Source: Streptomyces sp. NBC_01707
GTDB taxonomy: Bacteria; Actinomycetota; Actinomycetes; Streptomycetales; Streptomycetaceae
Direction: 5' to 3'
Assembly: GCF_041438805.1 (NCBI RefSeq)
Contig: NZ_CP109190.1
Span: 7,812,001-7,876,000 of the forward strand
Length of the DNA stretch: 64,000 bases
Below the pieces are notes generated by a model that worked only from the letters and a program-made list of their open reading frames with translations, made no database searches and was not told where the DNA came from. The position numbers and the translations under genes are program-made. Shown here piece by piece: positions 37,402 through 47,862 of the stretch (positions are counted from its first letter, which is position 1; each line of letters begins with the position of its first letter).

Positions 37402-38319
37402 CTACCGCCTGGCGCTCGACCGCTGGGTGGCCGCGATGCAGACGAGCACGGCCACCGCCGCCACCGGCGCGGCCGCCGAGACCTCCTCGCCGAGCAGCAG
37501 GAACGACCACGCCAGGGTCAGCAGCGGCTGCGCGAGCTGAAGCTGGCTGGCCCGCGGGACACCGATCTGCGCCATGCCGCGGTACCAGACGTACAGGCCG
37601 ACGAAGGTCGAACCCACCGCCACCCACGCCAGGCCGACGACCCCGTGCGCGGTCAGCCGCACCGGCTCGAAGGGGAGTGCGACCGCCGCGCCCGCCACCA
37701 TCAGCGGCGCCGCGAGGACCAGCGCCCAGCCGATCACCTGCCATCCCGGCATCACCCCCGCCAGCCTGCCGCCCTCCGTGTACCCCGCCGCGCACACCAG
37801 CAGCGCGCCGAACAGATACAGATCGCCGGCGGACAGCGCGCCGCCGCTCTGCTGCACGGTGAAGGCAATGACCACGGCCGCCCCGGCGAGCGCCGCGATC
37901 CAGAACGTACGCGGCGGGCGCGTTCCGGTCCGCAGCGACGAGAGCACCGCCGTGGTCAGCGGCAGCAGCCCCACCACGACCGCCGCGTGCGACGACGTGG
38001 AGGTCTGCAGGGCCAGCGTGGTCAGCAGCGGGAAGCCGATCACCACACCGCCCGCGACGACCGCGAGCCCGCTCCAGTGGCGGCGGTCCGGTACCGGGAC
38101 CCGTGCCGCGAGCAGCACCCCGCCCGCGATCAGCGCGGCGAGCAGGCTGCGCAGGGTCACCAGCGACCAGGGGCCGAAGCTCTCCAGCCCCCAGACGGTG
38201 GACGGAAACGTCAGCGAGAAGGCGACCACGCCGAGTCCGGCGAGAAGAACTCCGCTCCGCCCCGCCGGCGGGGCAACCGCTATCGATGTGGATCGGGTAG
38301 CGCTATCCTGTGCTGTCAT
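37402..38319 (-). CDS. EamA/DMT-family transporter
   Basis: 305 residues with ten hydrophobic segments in two EamA repeats (first near residues 20-150, second 160-290), e.g. GVLLAGLGVVAFSLTFPSTVW and WALVLAAPLMVAGAAVALPF. These proteins export amino acids or other metabolites. Its start codon overlaps the start codon of the divergent MocR-type regulator in the tetranucleotide CATG, so the regulator probably controls it. A TACGCT -10-like box sits 5 bp upstream of its ATG, inside the other gene, implying a leaderless mRNA. Confidence 0.88.
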   Translation of the reverse strand: MTAQDSATRSTSIAVAPPAGRSGVLLAGLGVVAFSLTFPSTVWGLESFGPWSLVTLRSLLAALIAGGVLLAARVPVPDRRHWSGLAVVAGGVVIGFPLLTTLALQTSTSSHAAVVVGLLPLTTAVLSSLRTGTRPPRTFWIAALAGAAVVIAFTVQQSGGALSAGDLYLFGALLVCAAGYTEGGRLAGVMPGWQVIGWALVLAAPLMVAGAAVALPFEPVRLTAHGVVGLAWVAVGSTFVGLYVWYRGMAQIGVPRASQLQLAQPLLTLAWSFLLLGEEVSAAAPVAAVAVLVCIAATQRSSARR

Positions 38320-38330
38320 GCAAGAGCGTA
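38295..38330. promoter_or_regulatory. Face-to-face leaderless promoters sharing a CATG start
   Basis: Plus strand: TATCCT (38304-38309), then 8 bp to ATG at 38318. Minus strand: TACGCT (38330-38325), then 5 bp to ATG at 38319. Each -10 lies in the opposite gene's first codons. GGGTAGCGCTATCC (38295-38308) is a near-palindrome with core TAGCGCTA overlapping the plus-strand -10. It is a candidate MocR site. Confidence 0.55.
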
Positions 38331-39799
38331 GCAGCGTCGCCGATCTGACCGGTTTCCTCCGGGATGAACTGAACCGCTACTCACCAGGCGGGAAGCTGCC
38401 GTCGAGCCGGGCCCTCGTGGAGCGCTTCCGGGTCAGCCCCGTGACCGTCTCCCGGGCCATCGCGCAGCTCGCCGCAGAGGGGCTCGTCGTCACCCGCCCC
38501 GGCTCCGGTGCCTTCCGGGCGCAGCCCCGAACCGACGCGTCCCCGCCCGGCGACACCTCCTGGCAGGAGATCTCCCTCAGCGGCGACGGCGGCCCCGAGG
38601 TCGTGCCGCGAACCGTCGACGCGTCCGGTGTCCTGGTCACGCTTGCCGCGCCGCCGCCCGGTGTCATCGAACTGAACGGTGGATACCTCCACCCCTCGCT
38701 CCAGCCCGAACAGGCACTCGCCGCCGCCCTCGCCCGGGCCGGCCGCCGCCCCGGCGCCTGGGGCCGCCCGCCCACCGACGGCCTCACCCAACTACGCGGC
38801 TGGTTCGCCCGCGAGATCGGGCCCTCACTCACCGCCGCCGACGTACTGATCACCGCGGGTGGCCAGAGCGCCCTGGCCACCGCCCTGCGCGCCCTCGCCC
38901 CGCCCGGCGCCCCCGTTCTCGTCGAGTCGCCCACCTACCCGGGCATGCTGGCGGCCGCCCGCGCCACCGGACTGCGGCCGGTCCCGGTGCCTGTCGACGC
39001 CGACGGGGTGCGACCCGAACTGCTCGCCGCGGCCTTCCGGGCCACCGGCTCGCGCGTCTTCGTCTGCCAGCCGCTCTTCCAGAACCCGACCGGTGCGGTC
39101 CTTGCCCCGCACCGGCGCGGCGAGGTCGTCCGGATCGCCCGCGAGGCGGGGGCCTTCGTCGTCGAGGACGACTTCGCCCGCCGCCTCGTCCACGACGATG
39201 CGGGCCCCTTGCCGGCGCCGCTGGCCGTCGACGACCCCGACGGCGTCGTCGTGCACGTCTGCTCCCTCACCAAGATCACCTCACCCAGCCTGCGGGTGGG
39301 TGCGCTGGCCGCCCGTGGGCCGGTGCTGGAACGGCTGCGCGCCCTCCAGGTCGTCGACACCTTCTTCGTCCCCCGCCCGCTTCAGGAAGCTGCCCTGGAA
39401 CTGGTCGGCTCCCCGGCCTGGAGTCACCATCTGAGGTCCGTGTCGACTGAGCTGAAGAAGCGGCGGACCGCCATGACGGCCGCGCTACGGCTGGAACTGC
39501 CCGCCTTCTCGCTCCCGTACATCCCCGCGGGTGGCGGCAGCCTCTGGCTGCGGTTGCCGGACGCCGCGACGAGCGCGGACGAAGCGGCACTCGTCTCGGC
39601 GGCCCTGCTCGCGGGCGTGGCGATCGCGCCGGGCCGCCCCTACTACTGCGCCGAACCTCCGTCCGCCCAGGTGCGGCTGAGCTTTGCCGCGGTCGCCGGA
39701 GCGGGCGAGATCGCCGAGGGTGTGCGGCGCCTGCGCGTCGCCTGCGACAAACTCTTCGCCGCTCCTGGCCCGCACCACCTATCCTCCGGGCATGACTGA
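38318..39799 (+). CDS. MocR-type transcriptional regulator (GntR HTH fused to aminotransferase fold)
   Basis: 493 residues. The GntR winged HTH (about residues 5-70: LRDELNRYSPGGKLPSSRALVERFRVSPVTVSRAIAQLAAEGLV) is fused to a class I aminotransferase-like domain from ~120. That domain keeps the PLP lysine in CSLTKITSPSLRVG, the N/D pocket residues (LFQNPTGAV) and FVVEDDFA. MocR proteins bind PLP or a PLP-amino-acid adduct. The divergent, start-overlapping EamA exporter is the probable target. The stop overlaps the following acetyltransferase start by 8 bp. Confidence 0.93.
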   Translation: MQERSSVADLTGFLRDELNRYSPGGKLPSSRALVERFRVSPVTVSRAIAQLAAEGLVVTRPGSGAFRAQPRTDASPPGDTSWQEISLSGDGGPEVVPRTVDASGVLVTLAAPPPGVIELNGGYLHPSLQPEQALAAALARAGRRPGAWGRPPTDGLTQLRGWFAREIGPSLTAADVLITAGGQSALATALRALAPPGAPVLVESPTYPGMLAAARATGLRPVPVPVDADGVRPELLAAAFRATGSRVFVCQPLFQNPTGAVLAPHRRGEVVRIAREAGAFVVEDDFARRLVHDDAGPLPAPLAVDDPDGVVVHVCSLTKITSPSLRVGALAARGPVLERLRALQVVDTFFVPRPLQEAALELVGSPAWSHHLRSVSTELKKRRTAMTAALRLELPAFSLPYIPAGGGSLWLRLPDAATSADEAALVSAALLAGVAIAPGRPYYCAEPPSAQVRLSFAAVAGAGEIAEGVRRLRVACDKLFAAPGPHHLSSGHD

Positions 39800-40238
39800 A
39801 AGCCCCCGGCAGCGTTACGAGATCTCGTCCGATCCGGCCCGGCTGGACCCGGCCCGGATCCACCACTGGCTCTCCACCGACGCCTACTGGGCCCTCGGCC
39901 GTACCCGCGAGAAGCAGGACCTGGCGATCGCCGGATCGCTCAACTTCGGTGCGTATGACACCATTTCGGGGGCGCAGGTCGGCTACGCCCGGGTGGTGAC
40001 GGACCATGTCACCTTCGCCTGGCTCTGTGACGTGTACGTCGACCGGCCGGCCCGCGGTCACGGTCTCGGCACCCGGCTCGCCGCCGCCGTGCGTGACCAC
40101 CTCGCCCCGACCGGTATCCGCAGGCTCACGCTCGCCACGGACGACGCCCACGGGGTCTACGAGAAGGTCGGCTTCAAGCCGTTGGGGAGCCCTGAGAAGT
40201 GGATGTACCTCCGGCTCGACGCCGCCGGTTCCGTCTGA
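39792..40238 (+). CDS. GNAT-family N-acetyltransferase
   Basis: 148 residues with the GNAT fold. Strand four and the acetyl-CoA P-loop read CDVYVDRPARGHGLGTRLAAAVRDHL (R-x-x-G-x-G-T), followed by RRLTLATDDAHGVYEKVGFKPLG. Length and YEKVGF match small single-domain acetyltransferases. Substrate unknown. It overlaps the MocR-type gene by 8 bp and is probably translated with it. Confidence 0.9.
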   Translation: MTESPRQRYEISSDPARLDPARIHHWLSTDAYWALGRTREKQDLAIAGSLNFGAYDTISGAQVGYARVVTDHVTFAWLCDVYVDRPARGHGLGTRLAAAVRDHLAPTGIRRLTLATDDAHGVYEKVGFKPLGSPEKWMYLRLDAAGSV

Positions 40239-40286
40239 CAAGGCGCCCCCTTGACCTGGGCGGCGTTCCGCTCCACGATCTCCGCC

Positions 40287-40862
40287 ATGAGTGTTCGAGT
40301 CTCGCTCGTCGCCGCGGCGCGCAGCTCCTCACTGCTCGCCGAGCGCTTCGACGACGACCGGCCGCTCGACCAGGCCGGCTGGCACGAGGTGCAGCTCGCC
40401 GCGCCGGCCCTGGTGCCCCTGGGCGCCGCCGAACTGCGCTACTGCTCACCGACGGCACGCAGCCGCGCCACGGGGGAGGCGCTCGGCTACGCGCCGATGG
40501 CCCAACCCGCCCTGCGCGACTGCGACATGGGCCGCTGGCGCGGTTTGACCCTCTCCGACGTGGCCGCCCGCGAACCCGCCGCGGTGGACGCCTGGCTCGC
40601 CGACCCGCGCTCGGCCCCGCACGGTGGCGAACCTCTGCTCGCGTTCATCTCGCGGATAGGGGGCTGGCTGGACACCCGCCCCGCCTGCGAGGGTTCGATC
40701 GTCGCCGTCGCGGAGCCGGCCGTCGTCCGGGCCGCCCTCGTCTACGTGCTGGGGGCGCCGCCCTCGACGTACTGGAACGTCGACGTCCGCCCGCTCTCCA
40801 GCATCACGCTCGCCGGCCTGCCGGGCCGCTGGAGCTTGCGCCTCGAAGCGGGTCCCCGCTGA
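40287..40862 (+). CDS. Histidine-phosphatase-fold protein lacking catalytic histidines
   Basis: 191 residues resembling the phosphoglycerate mutase-like family (YCSPTARSRATGEALG, LRDCDMGRWRGLTLSDV, PHGGEPLLAFISRIGGWLD). The N-terminal RHG motif is replaced by LVAAARSSS, and the second histidine position reads VAVAEPAVVRAALVYVLG instead of H-G-x-x. It therefore probably does not dephosphorylate via phosphohistidine. Similar degenerate members are known beside cobalt-transport genes in Streptomyces; none are here. The start is the ATG of MSVRVSLV; 12 more codons are open upstream. Confidence 0.75.
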   Translation: MSVRVSLVAAARSSSLLAERFDDDRPLDQAGWHEVQLAAPALVPLGAAELRYCSPTARSRATGEALGYAPMAQPALRDCDMGRWRGLTLSDVAAREPAAVDAWLADPRSAPHGGEPLLAFISRIGGWLDTRPACEGSIVAVAEPAVVRAALVYVLGAPPSTYWNVDVRPLSSITLAGLPGRWSLRLEAGPR

Positions 40863-40976
40863 TCCGGTGAACCGCCCCGCCATGGGAGTGCCCGACATCT
40901 TCCCGCCGGTCCGACCAGTCGGTATGTTGCCCATCGACCCTGCACCACCAGGCATGCCCAGGCGAGGGAGGCCACC

Positions 40977-42128
40977 GTGCCGCAGATCCATGGCCACTGC
41001 GACGACCGATTCTCAGGTGTGCGCGCCGCATTCGAAGCGAATTTCCGGGAGCGTGACGAACTCGGCGCGGCCGTCACCGTCCTGGTCGGCGGGGAACCCG
41101 TGGCCGACCTCTGGGGCGGCTGGGCCGACGAGGCCCGTACCCGCCCCTGGGAACGGGAGACCCTGGTCAACGTCTGGTCCACCAGCAAGGGTCCGACCGC
41201 GCTCTGTGCCCACATCCTCGCCGACCGGGGGCTGATCGACTTCGATGCCCCCGTCGCCACGTACTGGCCGGAATTCGCCGCGGCCGGCAAGGAAGCCGTT
41301 CTCGTACGCCATCTGCTCTCGCACCGCTCGGGTGTGGCGGGGCTGCGCGAGCCGCACAGCCTCGCCGACCTGTACGACTGGGAGGTGACCACCACCCGGC
41401 TGGCGGCGACCGAGCCCTGGTGGGAGCCCGGGACGCGATCGGGATACCACGCGCTCTCGTACGGCTTCCTGGTCGGTGAGGTCGTCCGCCGGATCACCGG
41501 ACTGCTGCCGGGCGAGTTCCTCCGGCAGGAGGTCACCGGACCGCTCGGCATCGACTTCACCATCGGCCTTCCGGAGAAGGAGGCGGACCGCGTCGCGGAG
41601 CTCGTCGTGCCGAAATCGGCCGCGGGCGAGCAGGCGGCCCTGTTCGCCCGGATGGCGCCGGTGGCCGTCGCCTCGCTGCTCAACCCGCCCACCGGTGCTC
41701 CCGCAGCCAACACGCCCGAGTGGCGGGCTGCCGAGATCCCCGCGGCCAACGGCCACGGCACCGCCCGCGCCGTCGCCGCGCTGTACGGGATCTTCGCCGG
41801 CCGGGGCCGGCTCGGCGACCGGCGGATCCTCTCCGAGGAGGCCGCCGAGCGAGCGCGCGAGGGGCAGGGCAGCTGCCGGGACCTGGTGCTCGGCATCGGC
41901 TTCGGCCACGACACGGAGATCGCCCTCGGCCTGTGGCTGAGCGGCCCACAGGGTTCGTACGGCCCCAACCCGCGCGCTTTCGGTCACGACGGTGCGGGCG
42001 GATCCTGCGGCCTCGCCGACCCGGAGGCGGACGTCGCCCTGGGGTACGTCATGAACCGGATGGGTCCGCGCATCGCCGACGACCCGCGCAAGATGGCGCT
42101 GATCGAGGCGGTGTACGAGGCGCTCTGA
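40977..42128 (+). CDS. Beta-lactamase-family serine hydrolase (class C/esterase type)
   Basis: 383 residues from GTG behind GGGAGG. The nucleophile motif S-x-x-K is STSK in NVWSTSKGPTALCAHIL near residue 69; the Tyr motif is Y-x-x in YHALSYGFLVGEVVRRITG. LLSHRSGVAGL is the conserved family loop, and HDGAGGSCGLADPEADVALGYVMN replaces the KTG strand. No signal peptide is seen, so it is probably cytoplasmic and an esterase or carboxypeptidase-like enzyme rather than a resistance beta-lactamase. Confidence 0.9.
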   Translation: MPQIHGHCDDRFSGVRAAFEANFRERDELGAAVTVLVGGEPVADLWGGWADEARTRPWERETLVNVWSTSKGPTALCAHILADRGLIDFDAPVATYWPEFAAAGKEAVLVRHLLSHRSGVAGLREPHSLADLYDWEVTTTRLAATEPWWEPGTRSGYHALSYGFLVGEVVRRITGLLPGEFLRQEVTGPLGIDFTIGLPEKEADRVAELVVPKSAAGEQAALFARMAPVAVASLLNPPTGAPAANTPEWRAAEIPAANGHGTARAVAALYGIFAGRGRLGDRRILSEEAAERAREGQGSCRDLVLGIGFGHDTEIALGLWLSGPQGSYGPNPRAFGHDGAGGSCGLADPEADVALGYVMNRMGPRIADDPRKMALIEAVYEAL

Positions 42129-42137
42129 CGTGTCGGC

Positions 42138-42157
42138 CGGGCCGGTTCCCCGGCCCG
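42138..42157 (+). terminator. Hairpin after the serine hydrolase gene
   Basis: 8-bp inverted repeat CGGGCCGG/CCGGCCCG around a 4-nt loop, 10 bp past the stop. Confidence 0.5.
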
Positions 42158-42268
42158 TCCGAGACGTCGCTTCACAGGTGTCGGGCCCTCGGCCCTCGTG
42201 TGGGCCACGAGGAGACGTGGGCCGCGGCGGGCTCGTGCGTGTGTGTCCGTACGGGGTGCGGGGGCGGT

Positions 42269-42460
42269 TCAGGCGAGCTGGGTGGGCTCGTCCCGCAGTC
42301 CGGCCCCGGTCTGCTCCCGGATCTCCCGGTCGTCCGCGTGACCGTGCACCGACACGGCCAGATCGCTGGTGGCGCGGACCACTTCCTCCGGCTCACCGGA
42401 GAGGGCAAGGGTGCATTTCGTCTCGCTGGGGTACTCCCGGCAGTCGGTGACCTTCCGCAT
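42269..42460 (-). CDS. DUF1059 family small protein
   Basis: 63 residues: MRKVTDCREYPSETKCTLAL...VVRATSDLAVSVHGHADDREIREQTGAGLRDEP is the DUF1059 pattern with its two conserved cysteines (DCREY, TKCTL). It is a small soluble protein of unknown function, frequent in soil actinobacteria. It lies 49 bp after the ClpN-HTH gene on the same strand and may be co-transcribed. GGAGGTGC on the coding strand supports the ATG. Confidence 0.8.
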   Translation of the reverse strand: MRKVTDCREYPSETKCTLALSGEPEEVVRATSDLAVSVHGHADDREIREQTGAGLRDEPTQLA

Positions 42461-42509
42461 GAGGCACCTCCTTGCTCCCTTCCACTCTATTGCGGCCGTT
42501 CGCGCCGGG

Positions 42510-43253
42510 TCAGTCCTCCTGGCGTGCGCCGGCGGCGGCGAGCCTGACGGCTTCGGCGAGGCCGCTCTCCGCGGTCGCCTTGTCGATGCCCAGCCCGCTC
42601 AGCACGCCCGAGCCGTCCTCGTGCTCCAGCAGGGCGAGCAGGATGTGCTCCGTGCCCACATAGTTGTGGCCCATCCGCAGGGCCTCCCGGAACGTCAGCT
42701 CGAGCACCTTGCGGGCCCCGGCGTCGTACGGGATGAGCTCCGGGAGCTCGCCGGCCGCGGGCGGCAGCGCCTCGGTCGCGGCCTGTCGGACGGAGTCCAG
42801 CGCGATGCCCTGCGCCTTGATGTATGCCGCGGCGAGCCCGTCCGGCTCGCTGAGCAGCCCGAGTGCCAGGTGCTCGGGCAGGATTTCGTCGTTGCCTGCG
42901 GCGCGGGCCTCGTTCTGTGCGGCCATCACGACGTTCCGCGCCCGCGGGGTGAACCGGCTGAACCCCTGACCGGGGTCGAGGTCCGACGGTTCGCCGGGAG
43001 CCTTGGCGACGAAGCGTTTCTGGGCCGCCTGCCGGGTGACCCCCATGCTCCTGCCGATATCCGTCCAGGAGGCTCCGGAGCGCCGCGCCTGGTCGACGAA
43101 GTGGCCGATCAGGTGGTCGGCCACGTCACCGAGGTGGTCCGCGGCGATGACCGCGTCCGAGAGCTGCTCGAGAGCGTCGGAGTGGACGTTCTTGATGGCC
43201 TCGATCAGGTCGTCGAGCCGGACCGGGTTCGTCATGCGTACGGGATTCGTCAT
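42510..43253 (-). CDS. HTH plus Clp N-terminal domain protein, probably autoregulatory
   Basis: 247 residues. Residues ~50-80 contain an HTH-like element (RSGASWTDIGRSMGVTRQAAQKRFVAK). Residues ~100-240 hold a double Clp N-domain (FTPRARNVVMAAQNEARAAGNDEILPEHLALGLL ... KVLELTFREALRMGHNYVGTEHILLALL), the adaptor/substrate-docking module of ClpA/ClpC, but no AAA+ ATPase follows. A six-residue direct duplication MTNPVRMTNPVR opens the protein, giving two candidate ATGs. The promoter reads to a leaderless first ATG and is covered by two inverted repeats, which suggests the HTH binds its own promoter. It may link proteolysis and transcription. Confidence 0.82.
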   Translation of the reverse strand: MTNPVRMTNPVRLDDLIEAIKNVHSDALEQLSDAVIAADHLGDVADHLIGHFVDQARRSGASWTDIGRSMGVTRQAAQKRFVAKAPGEPSDLDPGQGFSRFTPRARNVVMAAQNEARAAGNDEILPEHLALGLLSEPDGLAAAYIKAQGIALDSVRQAATEALPPAAGELPELIPYDAGARKVLELTFREALRMGHNYVGTEHILLALLEHEDGSGVLSGLGIDKATAESGLAEAVRLAAAGARQED

Positions 43254-43254
43254 G

Positions 43255-43301
43255 TGTCAACTTTAGGTTGACAGTCATGCGGTGTCAATCATCGGTTGAC
43301 G
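43255..43301 (-). promoter_or_regulatory. Promoter and twin operators of the ClpN-HTH gene
   Basis: On the minus strand, TTGACA (43288-43283), a 17-bp spacer and TAAAGT (43265-43260) lie 6 bp before the ATG. Two inverted repeats overlap them: TGTCAAC-N5-GTTGACA (43255-43273) over the -10 and TGTCAAT-N5-GTTGACG (43283-43301) over the -35, 28 bp apart. Strong candidate autorepressor sites; the mRNA would be leaderless. Confidence 0.75.
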
Positions 43302-43336
43302 CTGCATGGAAGGTGGAAGGTGTGCGTAGACACGCA

Positions 43337-43375
43337 GAGCGCGCCGGACCGGCAGGTGGCCGGCCCGACGCGCTC
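43337..43375 (-). terminator. Hairpin terminator after the cyclophilin gene
   Basis: 17-bp imperfect inverted repeat with 15 pairs (43337-43353 with 43359-43375) and a 5-nt loop, between cyclophilin and the ClpN-HTH gene on the same strand. Confidence 0.65.
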
Positions 43376-43481
43376 GGGTGTGGTTCACGCGGGGAGGGGC
43401 GGTGTCGCGCCCGGAGGGGGCCAGGAGGTGTGGTCCGTCCCGGCCGGGCACCTCACGTGCGCCCGTGAGTCCCTGGTGCGG

Positions 43482-43979
43482 TCAGAGGACGCCGCAGTCG
43501 GCGATGGTGACCTTCGCCCGGGTCTTGCCGCTCTGCGAGCCGTAGCTCTCGATCTTCTTGACCAGGTCCATGCTCTCCTGGCCGTCGACCTCGCCGAACA
43601 CGACGTGCTTGCCGTCCAGCCACGACGTCACGATCGTGGTGATGAAGAACTGGGAGCCGTTGCTGTTCGGGCCCGCGTTCGCCATCGAGAGCAGGCCGGG
43701 CTTGTTGTGCGTGAGCTTGAAGTTCTCGTCGGCGAACTTCTCGCCGTAGATGCTCTTGCCGCCGCGGCCGTCGCCGCTGGTGAAGTCGCCGCCCTGGAGC
43801 ATGAAGTCGGGGATGACCCGGTGGAAGGAGGAGCCCTTGTAGCCGAAGCCCTTCTCGCCGGTCGCCAGCGCGCGGAAGTTCTCCGTGGTCTTCGGGACCA
43901 CGTCGTCGAACAGGTTGAACGTGATCCGCCCGGCGGGCTCGTCATTGATGGTGATGTCGAAAAAAACCTTGGTCGTCAT
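43482..43979 (-). CDS. Peptidyl-prolyl cis-trans isomerase, cyclophilin type
   Basis: 165 residues, a complete single-domain cyclophilin. Active-site elements are [15 protein letters not shown] (with the catalytic Arg of FHR), [20 protein letters not shown] and [12 protein letters not shown]. No signal peptide, so cytoplasmic. It accelerates proline isomerisation in protein folding. The start at 43979 gives [10 protein letters not shown], the usual beginning; a run of seven A on the plus strand falls within codons 5-7. Confidence 0.96.
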   Translation of the reverse strand: MTTKVFFDITINDEPAGRITFNLFDDVVPKTTENFRALATGEKGFGYKGSSFHRVIPDFMLQGGDFTSGDGRGGKSIYGEKFADENFKLTHNKPGLLSMANAGPNSNGSQFFITTIVTSWLDGKHVVFGEVDGQESMDLVKKIESYGSQSGKTRAKVTIADCGVL

Positions 43980-44292
43980 GGTTCCATCCTGACATCCGGG
44001 CTGTGGGTCACCACCGCACGGGGTGGCCCGAGGGTCGGATCGCCCGAGGGCGACCAGGTGGACCGGGGGTGAGAGCCCCGTGGGCGCAGGCGACGAACTG
44101 AGCTGACGATGAATCAGAAATAGTGGCGCGGCGCCCCTTTGCCCACTCTCCGGATCACGGTCCACACTGATGTGTCGCGCATGCCCACCGCTCCCCTCCC
44201 GCGTCCCACCGCGGACGCGACCGGTATGTGCACACCCAGCCCCGCGAGACGGTGCCCCACCCCCGGCTCCACCTCACCGGTCAAGGACGCCC
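43980..44292. other. Gene-free divergent interval
   Basis: 313 bp between the divergent cyclophilin and membrane-protein genes. It must hold both promoters, but I could not pick out convincing -35/-10 pairs, operators or small genes. Confidence 0.6.
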
Positions 44293-45375
44293 ATGCGACG
44301 TTCCACCTTCATCACCCGGACCCTCGGCGGCGCCGCTCTGCTCTGCGCCGCCGTGGCCCTGTCCCTGGTCTTCGTACGGTACGACGCCCCCGCGCCGCGC
44401 TGGGACATGGTCGGCGCGCTCGGAGCGGCCGCCGTCACCGCCGGGGCGTGGGCGCTCGCCTGCCGTACGGCGCCGCCGCTCGGCGCCGCGCCCTACGTCG
44501 CGGGAGAGCGGCCACCGCTGCCGCACCGGCTCCCGCTGCCCGCCCGTGACGTGGGCCGGGCGACCGGAACCGTTCTCCTCGTCCTGACGCCTCTCGTACT
44601 GACCCGGCTGGCCGCCGGTTCGGGTGGGGTGCTCTCCGGATTGCTGATCATCCTGGTCTTCGTCGTGACGGCGAAAACCCTCCTGTTCGCCCGCCGCAGG
44701 GCCGGCCAGGCCGAGGCGCGCAGCAAGTTCCGCGTGCTGGCGGACGACGCGACACGGGGTGAGCTGCATGCCGTACGTGTCCGGGTCGGCGAACCCGTCC
44801 GGATGCGCTACCTCCGGCGTGGCGGCAAGCCGGGCGAACTCGACGTCACCCAGTACCACTGGCTCGTCCTCCAGGACGGCGAACGTGCGATCAGGCTCAG
44901 CGGTGCTCCCGAGGAGGTGGGCCGGGCGGTCCTGCGCCTCGGCGGCCAGGAAGGCTGGCTCTGCTGGCCGCAGCGGTGGAAGCTGATCGAGGCGGAGCTG
45001 CCCGCGGCATTCGTCTCCGACGGCGGCGAGGTGCTCATGGGGCTCACGGACCCGGACGAGGCGCGCCCGTACCTGACCGGACCCCGGCCCCCGTCGTCCG
45101 ACCGCGCGGTCCGGCGCCTGCCCCGCACCGCCAAGTTCGCCCCACCCGTGCACACCCGGATTCTCGGCGGCGCCCTGCTCGCCGCTCTGCTCGTCGCCCC
45201 GGTCCTCTGCATCGGCCCCGACCGGCTGCCGGCCCTGCTCGACTGGCTCCTGTGCGTCTCCGCGGCGGCGGCCCTGGTCGTCCTCGCGCTGCGCGGTCTG
45301 GGAGAGGCGAGCCGGGCGCTGCCCGAAGGTCTGTCCTGGACGGTGGAGGAGGAGTCGGACCCTTCGATCGCGTGA
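44293..45375 (+). CDS. Four-span membrane protein of unknown function
   Basis: 360 residues. Hydrophobic segments are near residues 9-27, 38-54, 95-135 (two spans: TVLLVLTPLVLTRL and SGLLIILVFVVTAKTLLF) and 290-340 (GGALLAALLVAPVLCI, WLLCVSAAAALVVLAL). Between them is a ~150-residue soluble domain rich in beta-strand patterns (ELDVTQYHWLVLQDGERAIRL). No family is recognised. The ATG behind AAGGA is used because the reading frame upstream (to 44170) is Pro/Thr-rich and not membrane-like. Confidence 0.72.
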   Translation: MRRSTFITRTLGGAALLCAAVALSLVFVRYDAPAPRWDMVGALGAAAVTAGAWALACRTAPPLGAAPYVAGERPPLPHRLPLPARDVGRATGTVLLVLTPLVLTRLAAGSGGVLSGLLIILVFVVTAKTLLFARRRAGQAEARSKFRVLADDATRGELHAVRVRVGEPVRMRYLRRGGKPGELDVTQYHWLVLQDGERAIRLSGAPEEVGRAVLRLGGQEGWLCWPQRWKLIEAELPAAFVSDGGEVLMGLTDPDEARPYLTGPRPPSSDRAVRRLPRTAKFAPPVHTRILGGALLAALLVAPVLCIGPDRLPALLDWLLCVSAAAALVVLALRGLGEASRALPEGLSWTVEEESDPSIA

Positions 45376-45391
45376 CGCCGGTGAGGGTGTG

Positions 45392-45436
45392 ACCGGGCGC
45401 CGCACCCGGCTTGCGCGGCCGGGTTCGGCGCCCGGT
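45392..45436 (+). terminator. Terminator of the membrane-protein gene
   Basis: 10-bp outer stem (45392-45401 with 45427-45436) plus a 7-bp inner stem (45404-45410 with 45418-45424), 16 bp after the stop. Confidence 0.7.
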
Positions 45437-45487
45437 CTCCGTGCCGCCACGCCGTGGGTGACCTGGGCCGAGCGTGCCCCTGCGTAG

Positions 45488-47858
<2,371 letters not shown>

Positions 47859-47862
<4 letters not shown>

